A stretch of DNA of 64,000 bases from Betaproteobacteria bacterium (lineage in GTDB: Bacteria; Pseudomonadota; Gammaproteobacteria; Burkholderiales; CAIKXV01): assembly GCA_947458265.1 (NCBI GenBank), contig CANGYF010000019.1:1-64000 (forward strand), given 5' to 3'. Below, piece by piece: positions 18,196-26,495 of the stretch. Made by a program: the position numbers and the translations under genes. A model generated the notes under the pieces. That model did no database searches. It worked only from the letters and a program-made list of their open reading frames with translations, and was not told the DNA's origin. Every line of letters starts with the position of its first letter. The first letter of the stretch is position 1.

Positions 18196-18222
18196 GCCGC
18201 CCTGCGTTGACGCATCGGCGGC
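18196..18222. terminator. Hairpin between convergent small genes
   Basis: GCCGCC (18196-18201) pairs with GGCGGC (18217-18222), with an inner TGCG/CGCA pairing around TTGA. It sits between the 80-residue gene and the DUF3567 gene, where a bidirectional terminator is expected. No T-run follows. Confidence 0.4.
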
Positions 18223-18239
18223 GGCGCCGGTGAATGACG

Positions 18240-18473
18240 TCAGTGCACCACCACCGGCAGCGTCATCAGAGGCTGGAAGTTCTCCAGGAACTCGTCGATG
18301 TTCTCGACCGAATCGTCCTGGCGCGCGGCATCGGTGATCGAGTTGCGGAAATGCAGGGCGATTTCGCCCTGGATGAACGCGCCGCGACCAGTGTGCTTGT
18401 TCACCAGTTCGTAGCCGTGCTGCGCAGGGTATTCCAGCACATAGAACGTTTCGCTGCTGTAGACCAGGTTCAT
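18240..18473 (-). CDS. DUF3567 family protein
   Basis: A 77-residue cytosolic protein resembling DUF3567, a family I know only from Burkholderiales and relatives. Matching features are the N-terminal MNLVYSSETFYVLEYP, the GYELVNK core, the AFIQGEIALHF segment, an acidic helix ending IDEFLENF, and the ending LPVVVH. ATG 18473 is chosen because AAAGG lies 8 bases upstream; an in-frame GTG at 18482 would add three residues. The function of the family is not known to me. It serves as a taxonomic marker for the window. Confidence 0.8.
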   Translation of the reverse strand: MNLVYSSETFYVLEYPAQHGYELVNKHTGRGAFIQGEIALHFRNSITDAARQDDSVENIDEFLENFQPLMTLPVVVH

Positions 18474-18603
18474 CGTCGTCACCTTTGCGAGGAGCGTCCG
18501 GAAACCGTCTTTCGGGCGTTGCTTGCGGTCGGGAAAATCCCTTCCTGCGTCTTTATCGGCGGTTCGCCGCTCGAAGTTGAATCTGGGGCCGCCTGCGCGT
18601 GTT

Positions 18604-19509
18604 TCAAGCCCGTCGGGGCTTCCAGGCCGACTGTGCGATCGCGACGCCGGCCAGGATCAGGATCATGCCGGCGAAGGCGTTCCAGCCCGGCCGCTCGCCG
18701 AGCACCACCATGCCCAGCAGCACCGAGATACCCGGGATGAGGTAGTTGGTCAGCGCCATGAAGCTCGCCCCGGCCATGCGGATGAGCTGGAAATAGACGA
18801 TGGTCGCCACCGCGGTGGGGAAGATGCCCATCCAGATCACCGACCAGACCGCCTCGGGCGGTGGTGTCGCGGCGAACGGGTCCTCGAACCAGAATGCGCA
18901 ACCCACCATCAGCACCGAGGCGATCAGCAGCGTCGCCAGCGAGACGCTGATCGAGTCCATGCGCGGCATCCGGCGCGCCGACACGGCATTGCCGGCATAG
19001 AGCAGCGCGCCGCCGAGCACCGCGAGCTGGCCGAGCACCTGCAGCAGCGATGTGTCGCCGAGGTCGAGCGCATCGGGCCCGATCAGCACGACCACCCCCG
19101 CGAAGCCGAGCAGGAAACCCACCGCCTTGCGCCGGGTGATGCGTTCGCCGGGCAATGCGAAGTGTGCCAGCACGAGCACGCCCAGCGGCATCACCGCCAC
19201 CAGGATGCCGGCCAGGCTGCTGTCGATGTACTGCGTGCCCCAGGTGATGAAGAAGAAGGGAAGGCAGTTGCCCAGGAGCGCGAGCCAGAGCATCCAGCCC
19301 CACTCGACCCGGGTTCGCGGCAGCCGGCTGCCGGCTGCCATGGCGATGGCGAGCAGCACCAGCGAGCCCAGCACAAGCCGCGCCGCGATCACGGTCAGCG
19401 TATCGAAGCCGAGCAGCGCGACCTTGATCGACAGATAGGTGGTGCTCCACATCGCCACCAGGCAGGCAAGCAGCACCCAGTGCGTGACAGGGTGGTGGAC
19501 GCGGGTCAC
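18604..19509 (-). CDS. EamA/DMT superfamily transporter
   Basis: A 301-residue inner-membrane protein with ten hydrophobic segments arranged as two EamA repeats of five. The first ends near GFAGVVVLIGP and the second near AGMILILAGVAIA. Relatives export amino acids, purines or drugs, and this one cannot be assigned a substrate. Translation begins at a GTG that overlaps the stop of the upstream spermidine-synthase-like gene in GTGA, so the two are translationally coupled. A polyamine or thioether-type product as cargo would be an attractive guess but has no direct support. Confidence 0.88.
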   Translation of the reverse strand: MTRVHHPVTHWVLLACLVAMWSTTYLSIKVALLGFDTLTVIAARLVLGSLVLLAIAMAAGSRLPRTRVEWGWMLWLALLGNCLPFFFITWGTQYIDSSLAGILVAVMPLGVLVLAHFALPGERITRRKAVGFLLGFAGVVVLIGPDALDLGDTSLLQVLGQLAVLGGALLYAGNAVSARRMPRMDSISVSLATLLIASVLMVGCAFWFEDPFAATPPPEAVWSVIWMGIFPTAVATIVYFQLIRMAGASFMALTNYLIPGISVLLGMVVLGERPGWNAFAGMILILAGVAIAQSAWKPRRA

Positions 19510-20384
19510 CGCTGGCGCCGCCCGGCAGCGGCGCGCGGCGTCCTCGGCGCGGGCGGCAGCGCCCGTTTCGTCGGCGGGATGCGCCGCAGTTCAGAGCTGT
19601 GCGGGACCGCGCGCAGGTCGCGCACCCAGCGCCGGAACGGCAGGGCAAGCCGTGCCTGCCAGTGCACCGCACGCGGTTGCAGCGCCTCGATCGTCGGCTC
19701 GTCGATGGCCGGCCCGAGCGCGAACACGACCAGGTTGTCGTCCGGCGGGGTCGGCACTGCCCACACCCGGCCGCCAAACGCGCGGGACAGGTTGTCGAGG
19801 TATCCACGCAGTTCCGGTTGGTCGGCGATGCAGTTGACCACCAGCACGCCACCGGGACGAAGTACGCCGCGTACCCGTTCATAGAACGCACGCCGGGTGA
19901 TCGCCGGCACCTGCCGCCCACCGCAATAGGCATCGAGCAGCACGATGTCGTACGACGCCGGCTCGAGCGTGCGCACGAGCTTCGCGCCATCGCCGAGCAG
20001 CGCCGTGAAGCGCTTGCCGTCCTGCGGCACGCCGAACATCGTGCGTGCAGCGATCAGCACCTGCGGGTTGATCTCGATCGCGGTCACGCGCGCGCGGGTC
20101 AACCGTCGATGGATGAATTTGGCGAGCGAACCGCCGCCGAGGCCGATCATCAGGAAGTCGCGCGCCTTCGGCTGGAACAGCAGCCCGCCCATCATCGCGC
20201 GCGTGTAGGCGAGCGAGAGTTCGTCCGGACGGTCGAGCCGCATCCGGCTCTGGATCGCGTCGTCGCCCAGGTGCATCAGGCGCAGCCCGCGCTCTTCGCT
20301 GATGTTGACGGCAGTGCGCGCCGGGGACGGCCCCCTGGAAGGGCGCCTGGACGCTTGGCTTATACTCTTCGGGATTGCAGGCAT
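19506..20384 (-). CDS. Soluble spermidine-synthase-like methyltransferase-fold protein
   Basis: A 292-residue protein (296 if the ATG at 20396 is used). The family-typical N-terminus VNISEERGLRLMHLG begins only about 25 residues in, so the leader may be over-called. A Rossmann domain carries IGLGGGSLAKF, AIEINPQV with the acidic ligand Glu, GDGAKLV, LLDAYCG and the LRPGGVLVVN strand. The usual spermidine-synthase Asp is present in LLDAY, but no polyamine operon is near. It is coupled downstream to a DMT exporter. It is divergent from the enol-lactonase-like gene with under 30 bases between starts, and the likely promoter of that gene lies inside this one. Confidence 0.82.
   Translation of the reverse strand: MPAIPKSISQASRRPSRGPSPARTAVNISEERGLRLMHLGDDAIQSRMRLDRPDELSLAYTRAMMGGLLFQPKARDFLMIGLGGGSLAKFIHRRLTRARVTAIEINPQVLIAARTMFGVPQDGKRFTALLGDGAKLVRTLEPASYDIVLLDAYCGGRQVPAITRRAFYERVRGVLRPGGVLVVNCIADQPELRGYLDNLSRAFGGRVWAVPTPPDDNLVVFALGPAIDEPTIEALQPRAVHWQARLALPFRRWVRDLRAVPHSSELRRIPPTKRALPPAPRTPRAAAGRRQR
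20361..20366 (+). promoter_or_regulatory. Possible -10 box of the enol-lactonase-like gene
   Basis: TATACT lies 45 bases before the GTG start of the 20412 gene. No strong -35 box is seen (TGGAAG at 20336-20341 is 19 bases away). It falls within the 5' coding part of the divergent spermidine-synthase-like gene, arguing for a later start of that gene. Confidence 0.35.
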
Positions 20385-20411
20385 GGGCAATTCCATTTAC
20401 CGGAGGACAGC

Positions 20412-21206
20412 GTGAAGATCAAGGCAAACGGCATCGAAGTGAACTACGAACTGCATGGCGACCTCTCCGGCAGCGCGCCGTGGGTGACGCTTTCGCACTC
20501 GCTCGCCTGCAACCTGCACATGTGGGATGCCCAGATCGAGACGCTGTCGAAGCAGTACCGCGTGCTCGCCTACGACACCCGCGGCCACGGCCTGACCGAA
20601 GCGCCCGCAGCGGCGTACACGCTCGATGAACTCGCCGACGATGCCAAGGCGCTGCTCGACGCACTGAAGATCGGCAGCACCCATTTCGTCGGCCTGTCGA
20701 TGGGCGGCATGATCGGCCAGACGCTGGAGCTCAAGTACCCCGGCACCTGCAGCACGCTGGCGCTGTGCGACACCACCAGCCGCTATCCCGAAGCCGCCAT
20801 CCCGATGTGGGCCGAGCGGGTGAAGACTGCCAGCGCGCAGGGCATGGAGCCGCTGGTGGCTGGCACCATCTCGCGCTGGTTCACCGATCCGTTCCGCGCC
20901 AAGGGCGACCCGCGCATCGACAAGGTCACCGCGATGATCCGTTCGACCCCGCCGCTCGGCTATGCCGGCTGCTGCGAAGCCCTGCCGAAGATCGACACCA
21001 CGGCCCGACTGAACGCGATCAAGTGCCCGATCATCATCATCGTCGGCGAACAGGACGCCGGCACGCCGGTCGCCCTGTCGCAGGCGATGCATGCCGCGGC
21101 ACCGGGTTCGGAACTGGTGATCATCCCGAATGCCTCGCACCTGTCCAACGTCGAGCAGCCGGAAGCTTTCGAGAAGGCACTGACCGGGTTCCTGGCCCGG
21201 CACTGA
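20412..21206 (+). CDS. Alpha/beta hydrolase, 3-oxoadipate enol-lactonase-like
   Basis: A 264-residue cytosolic hydrolase of the PcaD type, starting at GTG 20412 with GGAGGA 5 bases upstream. The triad is Ser96 in GLSMGG, Asp215 in GEQDAGTP and His243 in NASHLSNVE. The HSLACN oxyanion region and DTRGHG are typical of enol-lactonases, which open 3-oxoadipate enol-lactone in the beta-ketoadipate pathway. No other pca gene is in the window, and a second, partial paralogue with the same GCCEA and SHLSNVEQP stretches lies at the right edge (63601-64000). The exact substrate is therefore uncertain. Confidence 0.85.
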   Translation: MKIKANGIEVNYELHGDLSGSAPWVTLSHSLACNLHMWDAQIETLSKQYRVLAYDTRGHGLTEAPAAAYTLDELADDAKALLDALKIGSTHFVGLSMGGMIGQTLELKYPGTCSTLALCDTTSRYPEAAIPMWAERVKTASAQGMEPLVAGTISRWFTDPFRAKGDPRIDKVTAMIRSTPPLGYAGCCEALPKIDTTARLNAIKCPIIIIVGEQDAGTPVALSQAMHAAAPGSELVIIPNASHLSNVEQPEAFEKALTGFLARH

Positions 21207-21219
21207 GCGTCACGGCGAC

Positions 21220-21259
21220 CGATGCCTGGCACTGCGCGGCCGCGCGGCGCCCGGCATCG
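21220..21259. terminator. Imperfect hairpin between convergent genes
   Basis: CGATGCC (21220-21226) pairs with GGCATCG (21253-21259). Inside, GCGCGG pairs with CCGCGC. It sits between the hydrolase and SDR stops and could terminate both transcripts. No T-run. Confidence 0.4.
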
Positions 21260-21272
21260 TCCGCAACACGGA

Positions 21273-22064
21273 TCAGGTCACGCCCTTGGTATGGCCGCCA
21301 TCGACGGTCACGTTGGTGCCGGTGATGTGGCCTGCCACCGGCGAGGCCAGCCATGCCACGGTGCGCGCGATCTCGTCGGCCTCGCTGACCCGGCCACTGG
21401 GCACCGGTGCGGTCATGTCGTGCTCGATCTGCTCGGCGCTCTTGCCGGTGGCCTTCACCTGCGCGGCGATGCGCTCCTCGAAGCGCGGCGTGCGCGTGAG
21501 CCCCGGGCTCACCGCGTTGATGAAGATGCCCTGGGCCGCCACTTCGTCGGCCGTGCCCTTCACCACCGCGAGCAGCGCCGCGTTGGCGAACGCGCTGGGC
21601 AGTCCACGCGGCAGCGGCTGCCGTCCGAGGTTGCCTGCGATCACCACGATGCGCCCCGACTTCTGGTCGCGCATCGGCGCGAGCGCGGCCCGCATCGTGC
21701 GCACCGTGCCCATGAATTTCAGCCGGAAGCTCGCTTCCCAGACCTCGTCGGGGATCTCCCAGAAGATGCCGTTGGCCGATGCACCCGCGCTGCAGACGGC
21801 GACGTCGAGCCGACCATACTGTGCGCAGGTGGCCGCCACCGCGCGATCGGCGGCATCCGGCTCGGTCAGGTCGGCGGCGAACACCGCCGTGTCGACCTTG
21901 AAGGTCGCCGCAATCTCGGCCGCCACCGCGTCGAGCTTCTCCTTCGAACGCGCGACCAGCATCAGCTTCGCACCCTCGGCGGCGAGCATGCGCGCCGACT
22001 CGCGTCCGATCCCGGAACTGGCACCGGTGACCATCGCGACCTTGCCCTTCAGATGCAGATCCAT
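21273..22064 (-). CDS. SDR-fold protein lacking the catalytic Tyr and Lys
   Basis: A 263-residue short-chain dehydrogenase-fold protein. The cofactor motif TGASSGIG (about 14-21), AADLTE and the C-terminal AVSPGLTRTPRF and TNVTVDGG regions are normal. The NNAG motif reads CSAG. Where Tyr-x-x-x-Lys should stand before AALLAVVKG the sequence reads SAFAN, giving Ser and Asn. The serine strand reads VVIAGNLG instead of the usual NISS. The fold and cofactor site look intact but the classical catalytic residues are gone, so it may be a non-oxidoreductase or use different chemistry. It is convergent with the enol-lactonase-like gene. Confidence 0.85.
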   Translation of the reverse strand: MDLHLKGKVAMVTGASSGIGRESARMLAAEGAKLMLVARSKEKLDAVAAEIAATFKVDTAVFAADLTEPDAADRAVAATCAQYGRLDVAVCSAGASANGIFWEIPDEVWEASFRLKFMGTVRTMRAALAPMRDQKSGRIVVIAGNLGRQPLPRGLPSAFANAALLAVVKGTADEVAAQGIFINAVSPGLTRTPRFEERIAAQVKATGKSAEQIEHDMTAPVPSGRVSEADEIARTVAWLASPVAGHITGTNVTVDGGHTKGVT

Positions 22065-22097
22065 GCGTGCCGTCCATTGAACGATGCGGGACGCGGA

Positions 22098-22949
22098 TTA
22101 TAGGGCCGGCACCCGGCTCCGCCCCTCGCGCGACCGCAAGCCGGCGGCGGCGATCAGCAGCAACCCGCCGGCGAGCGCCGTACCCGTCGGCGGCAGCGGC
22201 ACCACCGCGGTACCGGGCAAAGGCAGCGGCTCCCCGGTCACGGCGAGCATGTCGAAGCGCCAGGTGCTCGCCGTTGCGTAGCTGGACGCCGCCAGAACCG
22301 GTTGGTACTCCGCCGTGCCGGGCGCGAACACGCTCACCACGCGGAAGCCGAACAGCGGGTTTCCAGCGACACCGTCGATCGTCGACAGGTCGAAGCGCCG
22401 GCCTCTCGTCCACGGATCGACCACCGTCGTGGCCACCGGCTGGCCCCAGTCGACGAAGCTGATCCCATCGAGCGAATACTGGAACTGCTGGAAGCGCGAA
22501 CTGCCTGCAGTTGCGCGGAAATCGAAGGACACGGCGATCGATCCGAACCTCGTGGTGTCGATCAGTCCCTGGATGCCGGCTGTGGATGTGCCGGCACCCT
22601 GCTGCGGGAACGCCGAAACCTGCCATGCGTAGTCTGGTGGATTGCCGACCACTGGATCGGAAGATCCACCGCCGACCTCGCCGCTGGCGAAGATCGAGGT
22701 GCCGACGCCGATCGGACTCAGCCGCCCGGCGCCGGATGACGGCAGGAGGGTGCCGGTCAACGGGCCGTTGAAGTTCCATGCGGCGATCACCGCAGCACGC
22801 GGTGCCGCTGCGCACAGCATCAGCACCAGTGCGATCGCCAGCGCTGCCAGCCCGCTGCCCGTGCGGGCAGCAGCCGGCGGAGGCGCCCGCCTGCAGATCG
22901 GGCGGGCATTGCAGGCGTCATGCGCCACAGGCGCAGGCATCGGGATCAT
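22098..22949 (-). CDS. Secreted protein with PEP-CTERM-like sorting tail
   Basis: A 283-residue exported protein. ATG 22949 is favoured by GGAG 8 bases upstream; the frame is open further up. After a charged leader, a hydrophobic segment (about residues 33-50) ends in AAPRA as a signal peptide. The middle is beta-rich (WNFNGPLTGTLL, AVSFDFRATAGSSRFQ), like lectin or carbohydrate-binding sandwiches. The tail has VVPLPPTGTALAGG, a hydrophobic helix and then basic RSREGR, which is the tripartite exosortase signal of the VPLP/VPEP type. No exosortase (epsH/xrtA) gene is in the window. Probably displayed on or released from the outer membrane. Confidence 0.75.
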   Translation of the reverse strand: MIPMPAPVAHDACNARPICRRAPPPAAARTGSGLAALAIALVLMLCAAAPRAAVIAAWNFNGPLTGTLLPSSGAGRLSPIGVGTSIFASGEVGGGSSDPVVGNPPDYAWQVSAFPQQGAGTSTAGIQGLIDTTRFGSIAVSFDFRATAGSSRFQQFQYSLDGISFVDWGQPVATTVVDPWTRGRRFDLSTIDGVAGNPLFGFRVVSVFAPGTAEYQPVLAASSYATASTWRFDMLAVTGEPLPLPGTAVVPLPPTGTALAGGLLLIAAAGLRSREGRSRVPAL

Positions 22950-23201
22950 GGTCGGCACTCCATCGGTTGGCAGGGTGCCGGGTACGCGCCAGCGCGCCGC
23001 TGGCGGGAACGGCTGCGGCAGGAAACGACGCTGCACCGACGCAGGACCGGAGGAAGGTTGCCCCGGCCGCTGCAGCTGCGTCACCTGCCTGCGCTGGCGG
23101 TACCCGACAGCGCGGACGTTACGCAGCCTGTCCGATGGCTTCGCGCGCGGTAAACCGCCTCGAAGCCGGGATACTTCGCGCCGAGGACGTCTCTCAGCCC
23201 C

Positions 23202-24635
23202 TCAGCCCGTGCCGCCATCAGCCGCAGGGTCGTCCTCCAAGGGCGTCTCGCGATGCCCGCGTGCAGCCTCGTCGCGCGCGCGCAACCGCTCGAGCTTGTC
23301 GGCAATGCCGGCTTCCAGCCCGCGCGCCACCGGATGGTAGAAGCGCCGCTCCTCCAGGCCCTCGGGCAGGTAGCGTTCGCCAGCGGCATAGCCATCGGCC
23401 TCGTCGTGGGCGTAACGGTAGCCATCGCCATGGCCGAGCGACTTCATCAGCTTCGTCGGCGCGTTGCGCAGGTGCATCGGTACCGGCCGGGTCTCGTCCT
23501 GCGAAACCAGCGCCCGTGCATCGTTGAACGCACGATAGGCGGCATTGCTCTTCGCGGCGCAGGCGAGGTAGATCACGGCATTGGCCAGGGCGAGTTCGCC
23601 CTCGGGCGAACCCAGTCGCTCGTAGGTGTCCGCGGCATCGAGCGTGATGCGCCAGGCGCGCGGGTCCGCCAGGCCGATGTCCTCCACGGCCATGCGCACG
23701 ATGCGCCGGGCCAGGTAGCGCGGGTCGGCGCCACCATCGAGCATGCGCACCAGCCAGTACAGCGCTGCATCCGGCGAAGATCCACGCACCGACTTGTGCA
23801 GGGCCGAGATCTGGTCGTAGAACTGGTCGCCGCCCTTGTCGAAGCGGCGCACGCTCTGGGCGAGCGTCTTCTGCACGAAAGCCTGGTCGATACCCGGCGG
23901 TGCCACACCGCGTGCGACTGCGACCACCTGGTCGACCAGGTTGATCAGCCGGCGCGCATCGCCATCGGCATGGCCCACCAGCAGTTCACGTGCATCGGCG
24001 TCGATCGGCGGATGCGGCGACAGTGCGGCCGACGCGCGCTCGACCACCTCGAGCAGTTCGTCGTGCGACAGTGGCTTGAGCACGTAGACCGCGGCCCGCG
24101 ACAGCAGCGCCGCATTCATCTCGAACGACGGGTTCTCGGTGGTCGCGCCGATGAAGGTGACCAGCCCCGACTCGACATGCGGCAGGAAGGCATCCTGCTG
24201 CGACTTGTTGAAGCGATGCACCTCGTCGACGAACAACAGCGTGCGCCGGCCGGCGGTGGCCGAGGCCTGCGCATGCTCGACCGCGTCCCGGATGTCCTTG
24301 ACACCCGACAGTACGGCCGACAGCGCGATGAAGTCGGCATCGACCGATGCGGCGATCAGCCGCGCGAGCGTGGTCTTGCCGACCCCGGGCGGCCCCCAGA
24401 GGATCATCGAATGCATCCGGCCCGAGGCCAGCGCCGAGGACAGTGGCATGCCGGGACCGACCAGGTGGCGCTGGCCGATCACCTCCGACAGCGACGCCGG
24501 GCGCAGCCGTTCGGCGAGCGGGGCATGCGCCGGCGCAGGACCGGCCAGGCTACCCTGCGGCGTACTGCGCGCCCCCTGTCCGGTGCTGGTGTATCCCGGC
24601 GCGGACGGTGCGCCACCGAACAGGTCGGCGGTCAT
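23202..24635 (-). CDS. rarA: Replication-associated recombination protein A (MgsA/RarA)
   Basis: A 477-residue AAA+ ATPase of the RarA/MgsA/WRNIP1 family, which acts at stalled replication forks and is related to clamp-loader subunits. Visible features are LAERLRP followed by IGQRHLVG near residues 40-60, Walker A GPPGVGKTT, Walker B FVDEVHRF with the family NKSQQDAFLP, sensor 1 GATTENPSFE, and the C-terminal tetramerisation part with DGGADPRYLARR, EDIGLADP and AYRAFNDA. The N-terminus is about 30 residues longer than in E. coli. In many betaproteobacteria rarA follows lolA; here a TctC gene and a lipoprotein gene separate them. It starts 7 bases after the TctC stop. Confidence 0.96.
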   Translation of the reverse strand: MTADLFGGAPSAPGYTSTGQGARSTPQGSLAGPAPAHAPLAERLRPASLSEVIGQRHLVGPGMPLSSALASGRMHSMILWGPPGVGKTTLARLIAASVDADFIALSAVLSGVKDIRDAVEHAQASATAGRRTLLFVDEVHRFNKSQQDAFLPHVESGLVTFIGATTENPSFEMNAALLSRAAVYVLKPLSHDELLEVVERASAALSPHPPIDADARELLVGHADGDARRLINLVDQVVAVARGVAPPGIDQAFVQKTLAQSVRRFDKGGDQFYDQISALHKSVRGSSPDAALYWLVRMLDGGADPRYLARRIVRMAVEDIGLADPRAWRITLDAADTYERLGSPEGELALANAVIYLACAAKSNAAYRAFNDARALVSQDETRPVPMHLRNAPTKLMKSLGHGDGYRYAHDEADGYAAGERYLPEGLEERRFYHPVARGLEAGIADKLERLRARDEAARGHRETPLEDDPAADGGTG

Positions 24636-24641
24636 CGCCGG

Positions 24642-25640
24642 TCAATCTGCCTTGATCCCGGCGGCCTTCACCAGCTTCGTGTAGGTCTCGATCTCGGAGC
24701 GTATCAGCGCGCCGAACTGCTCCGGCGTGCCCACCGCTGCATCCTGCCCCTGCTGCAGCATCGTTTCCGCCATCGCCGGCAGCTTCATCGTGGCAGCGAG
24801 ATCGGCGTGCAACTTGCGGATGATCGCCTGCGGTGTCTTCGCCGGGACCACGATGCCCTGCCAGTTCGAGACCTCGAAGCCCTTCACCGTCTCGGCCACC
24901 GCCGGCACGTCGGGCAGCGCGGGCGCGCGCTTCGCGCTGGTCACCGCGATCGCGCGCACCTTGCCGGCCCTCACCTGCGCCAGGGCCGGCGGCATGGTGC
25001 TGAAGATCAGGTCGACGCGGCCAGCCATCAGGTCGACCAGCGCCGGGCTGGCACCCTTGTATGGCACGTGCAGGATGTCGGTGGCGGTGGCGCGCAGGAA
25101 CAGCTCCGCGGTCATGTGCAGCGACGAGCCGGCGCCTGCCGATGCGTAGCTGAGCTTGCCCGGGCTCGCCTTGGCCAGCGCGACCAGGTCCGACACCGTC
25201 TTCACCGGCAGCGACGGGCTGACCGCGATCAGCATCGGAGAGGTCACCAGCAGCGCCACCGGCGCGAAGTCGCGCAGCGGCGAATACGCGAGGTCGCGCT
25301 TGAGCGCAGGGTTGTGCGCGAGCATGCCGACGCTGCCGAGCAGCATCGTGTAGCCGTCCGGCACCGCCTGCGCCGCGATGGTCACGCCGACCACGCCGCC
25401 GGCGCCCGGACGATTGTCGACGACGACCTGCTGGCCGACCGTCTCGGACAGACGCTGCGCGACCGCACGACCGACGATGTCGTTGCCGCCGCCGGGCGGG
25501 AACGGCACGATCATGCGCATCGGCTTCTCCGGGAATGCGATGGCCTGTACGCGCTGCGCGTGCAGTTCAGCGCAGGCCATCGAGAGGCCGGCCATCAGTA
25601 CGCCAGCGGCGGCCGCCTGCCCCTGCATCCTTAGCTCCAT
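24642..25640 (-). CDS. Bug/TctC family tripartite tricarboxylate transporter receptor
   Basis: A 332-residue periplasmic binding protein. ATG 25640 has GGAGGAC about 9 bases upstream; a second ATG 12 bases inside is possible. A signal peptide with an AGLSMACAELHAQ end is followed by FPEKPMRMIVPFPPGG, DNRPGAGGVVG, PVALLVTSPM and the HVPYKGASPAL ligand loop. It is a typical orphan Bug receptor without TctA or TctB. It sits between lipoprotein/lolA genes and rarA on the same strand as rarA, so it may be read through into rarA. Confidence 0.93.
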   Translation of the reverse strand: MELRMQGQAAAAGVLMAGLSMACAELHAQRVQAIAFPEKPMRMIVPFPPGGGNDIVGRAVAQRLSETVGQQVVVDNRPGAGGVVGVTIAAQAVPDGYTMLLGSVGMLAHNPALKRDLAYSPLRDFAPVALLVTSPMLIAVSPSLPVKTVSDLVALAKASPGKLSYASAGAGSSLHMTAELFLRATATDILHVPYKGASPALVDLMAGRVDLIFSTMPPALAQVRAGKVRAIAVTSAKRAPALPDVPAVAETVKGFEVSNWQGIVVPAKTPQAIIRKLHADLAATMKLPAMAETMLQQGQDAAVGTPEQFGALIRSEIETYTKLVKAAGIKAD

Positions 25641-25853
25641 TGTCGGGTGTCCTCCGTGCATCCGGCGCGATCGCACCGGCCAATGGGGAGATGGTAGTCC
25701 CTGGCGAAACACTGCGCGTACCACCGAACGCCACGAGAAAGATGACTTGAAGCTTACGACAGTCCTAGAATGGCGACGCGGGCGGTGAGGCTGCAACAGC
25801 GGCCGATCCGGATCGCACCGACCAACGATGTCAAAAATGTGGGGGAGATGACC

Positions 25854-26375
25854 ATGATGCCTGCCCGCTCCAGCTGGGCCGTGATTGTTGCCGTATCCGT
25901 GCTGTCTGGCTGTGCTACCAGTCCTGAACTGGTGAGCTGCCTCGACCCGAATCGCAGGGTCGCCGTCGAACTGACCGGCTTCAAGGTCACGCCGCCGCCG
26001 AAGACCAAGGAAGGCGAGAAGCCCGGCAAGCCCGGCCGCCAGAACGTCACCATGACCGTCCAGGTGCAGGGCAGCAGCGCCTGGGATGTCGGCAGCGCAG
26101 TGCTCAAGCCCGAAGGCCGGGCGGAACTCGACGAGATGCTGAAGGAAGTCGCCTCCGGCGCTGGCAAGGACACGCGGCCGACGACCGTCGAAGTGGTGAT
26201 CGTCACCGGACATAACGACCGCCTCGAAGAGCGCAAAACCCCGGGCCTGAGCGAGCAGCGCGCGAAGGTTGTCACCGACTACCTCACCAGCAAGGGCATC
26301 AGCTCCAAGGTGATCTTCTGGGAAGGCCGCGGCGCACGCGATCCGGTCGCCGTCACGAAGTTCTGCGACGCCTGA
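25854..26375 (+). CDS. OmpA-like domain lipoprotein
   Basis: A 173-residue lipoprotein. The run GGGGGAG at 25841-25847 is placed for ATG 25854 (MMPARSSWA) rather than for the more distal starts. A hydrophobic signal ends in the lipobox LSGC with Cys at about 20. Residues 75-170 form an OmpA-C-like peptidoglycan-binding domain: LKPEGRAELDEMLKEV, VVIVTGHNDR in place of the usual GHTD, and LSEQRAKVVTDYLTSKGI followed by GRGARDPV. It would tether the outer membrane to the wall. It is divergent from the TctC gene and convergent with lolA. Confidence 0.82.
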   Translation: MMPARSSWAVIVAVSVLSGCATSPELVSCLDPNRRVAVELTGFKVTPPPKTKEGEKPGKPGRQNVTMTVQVQGSSAWDVGSAVLKPEGRAELDEMLKEVASGAGKDTRPTTVEVVIVTGHNDRLEERKTPGLSEQRAKVVTDYLTSKGISSKVIFWEGRGARDPVAVTKFCDA

Positions 26376-26383
26376 TCGCGGGG

Positions 26384-26419
26384 TGCACTGGCGCGCTGCC
26401 GAGACGGCGCGCCAGTGCA
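26384..26419. terminator. 13-bp hairpin between the OmpA-like gene and lolA
   Basis: TGCACTGGCGCGC (26384-26396) is perfectly complementary to 26407-26419 with a 10-base loop. It starts 8 bases after the lipoprotein stop and lies between convergent genes, so it is a strong bidirectional terminator candidate, though without a T-run. Confidence 0.6.
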
Positions 26420-26495
26420 GGCGGCCACGTCCGCGCCGCCGACGCGGCCGCCTTCATTCGCGCTCGGTCACCTGTCGCGGATCACCTGCCCTGGA

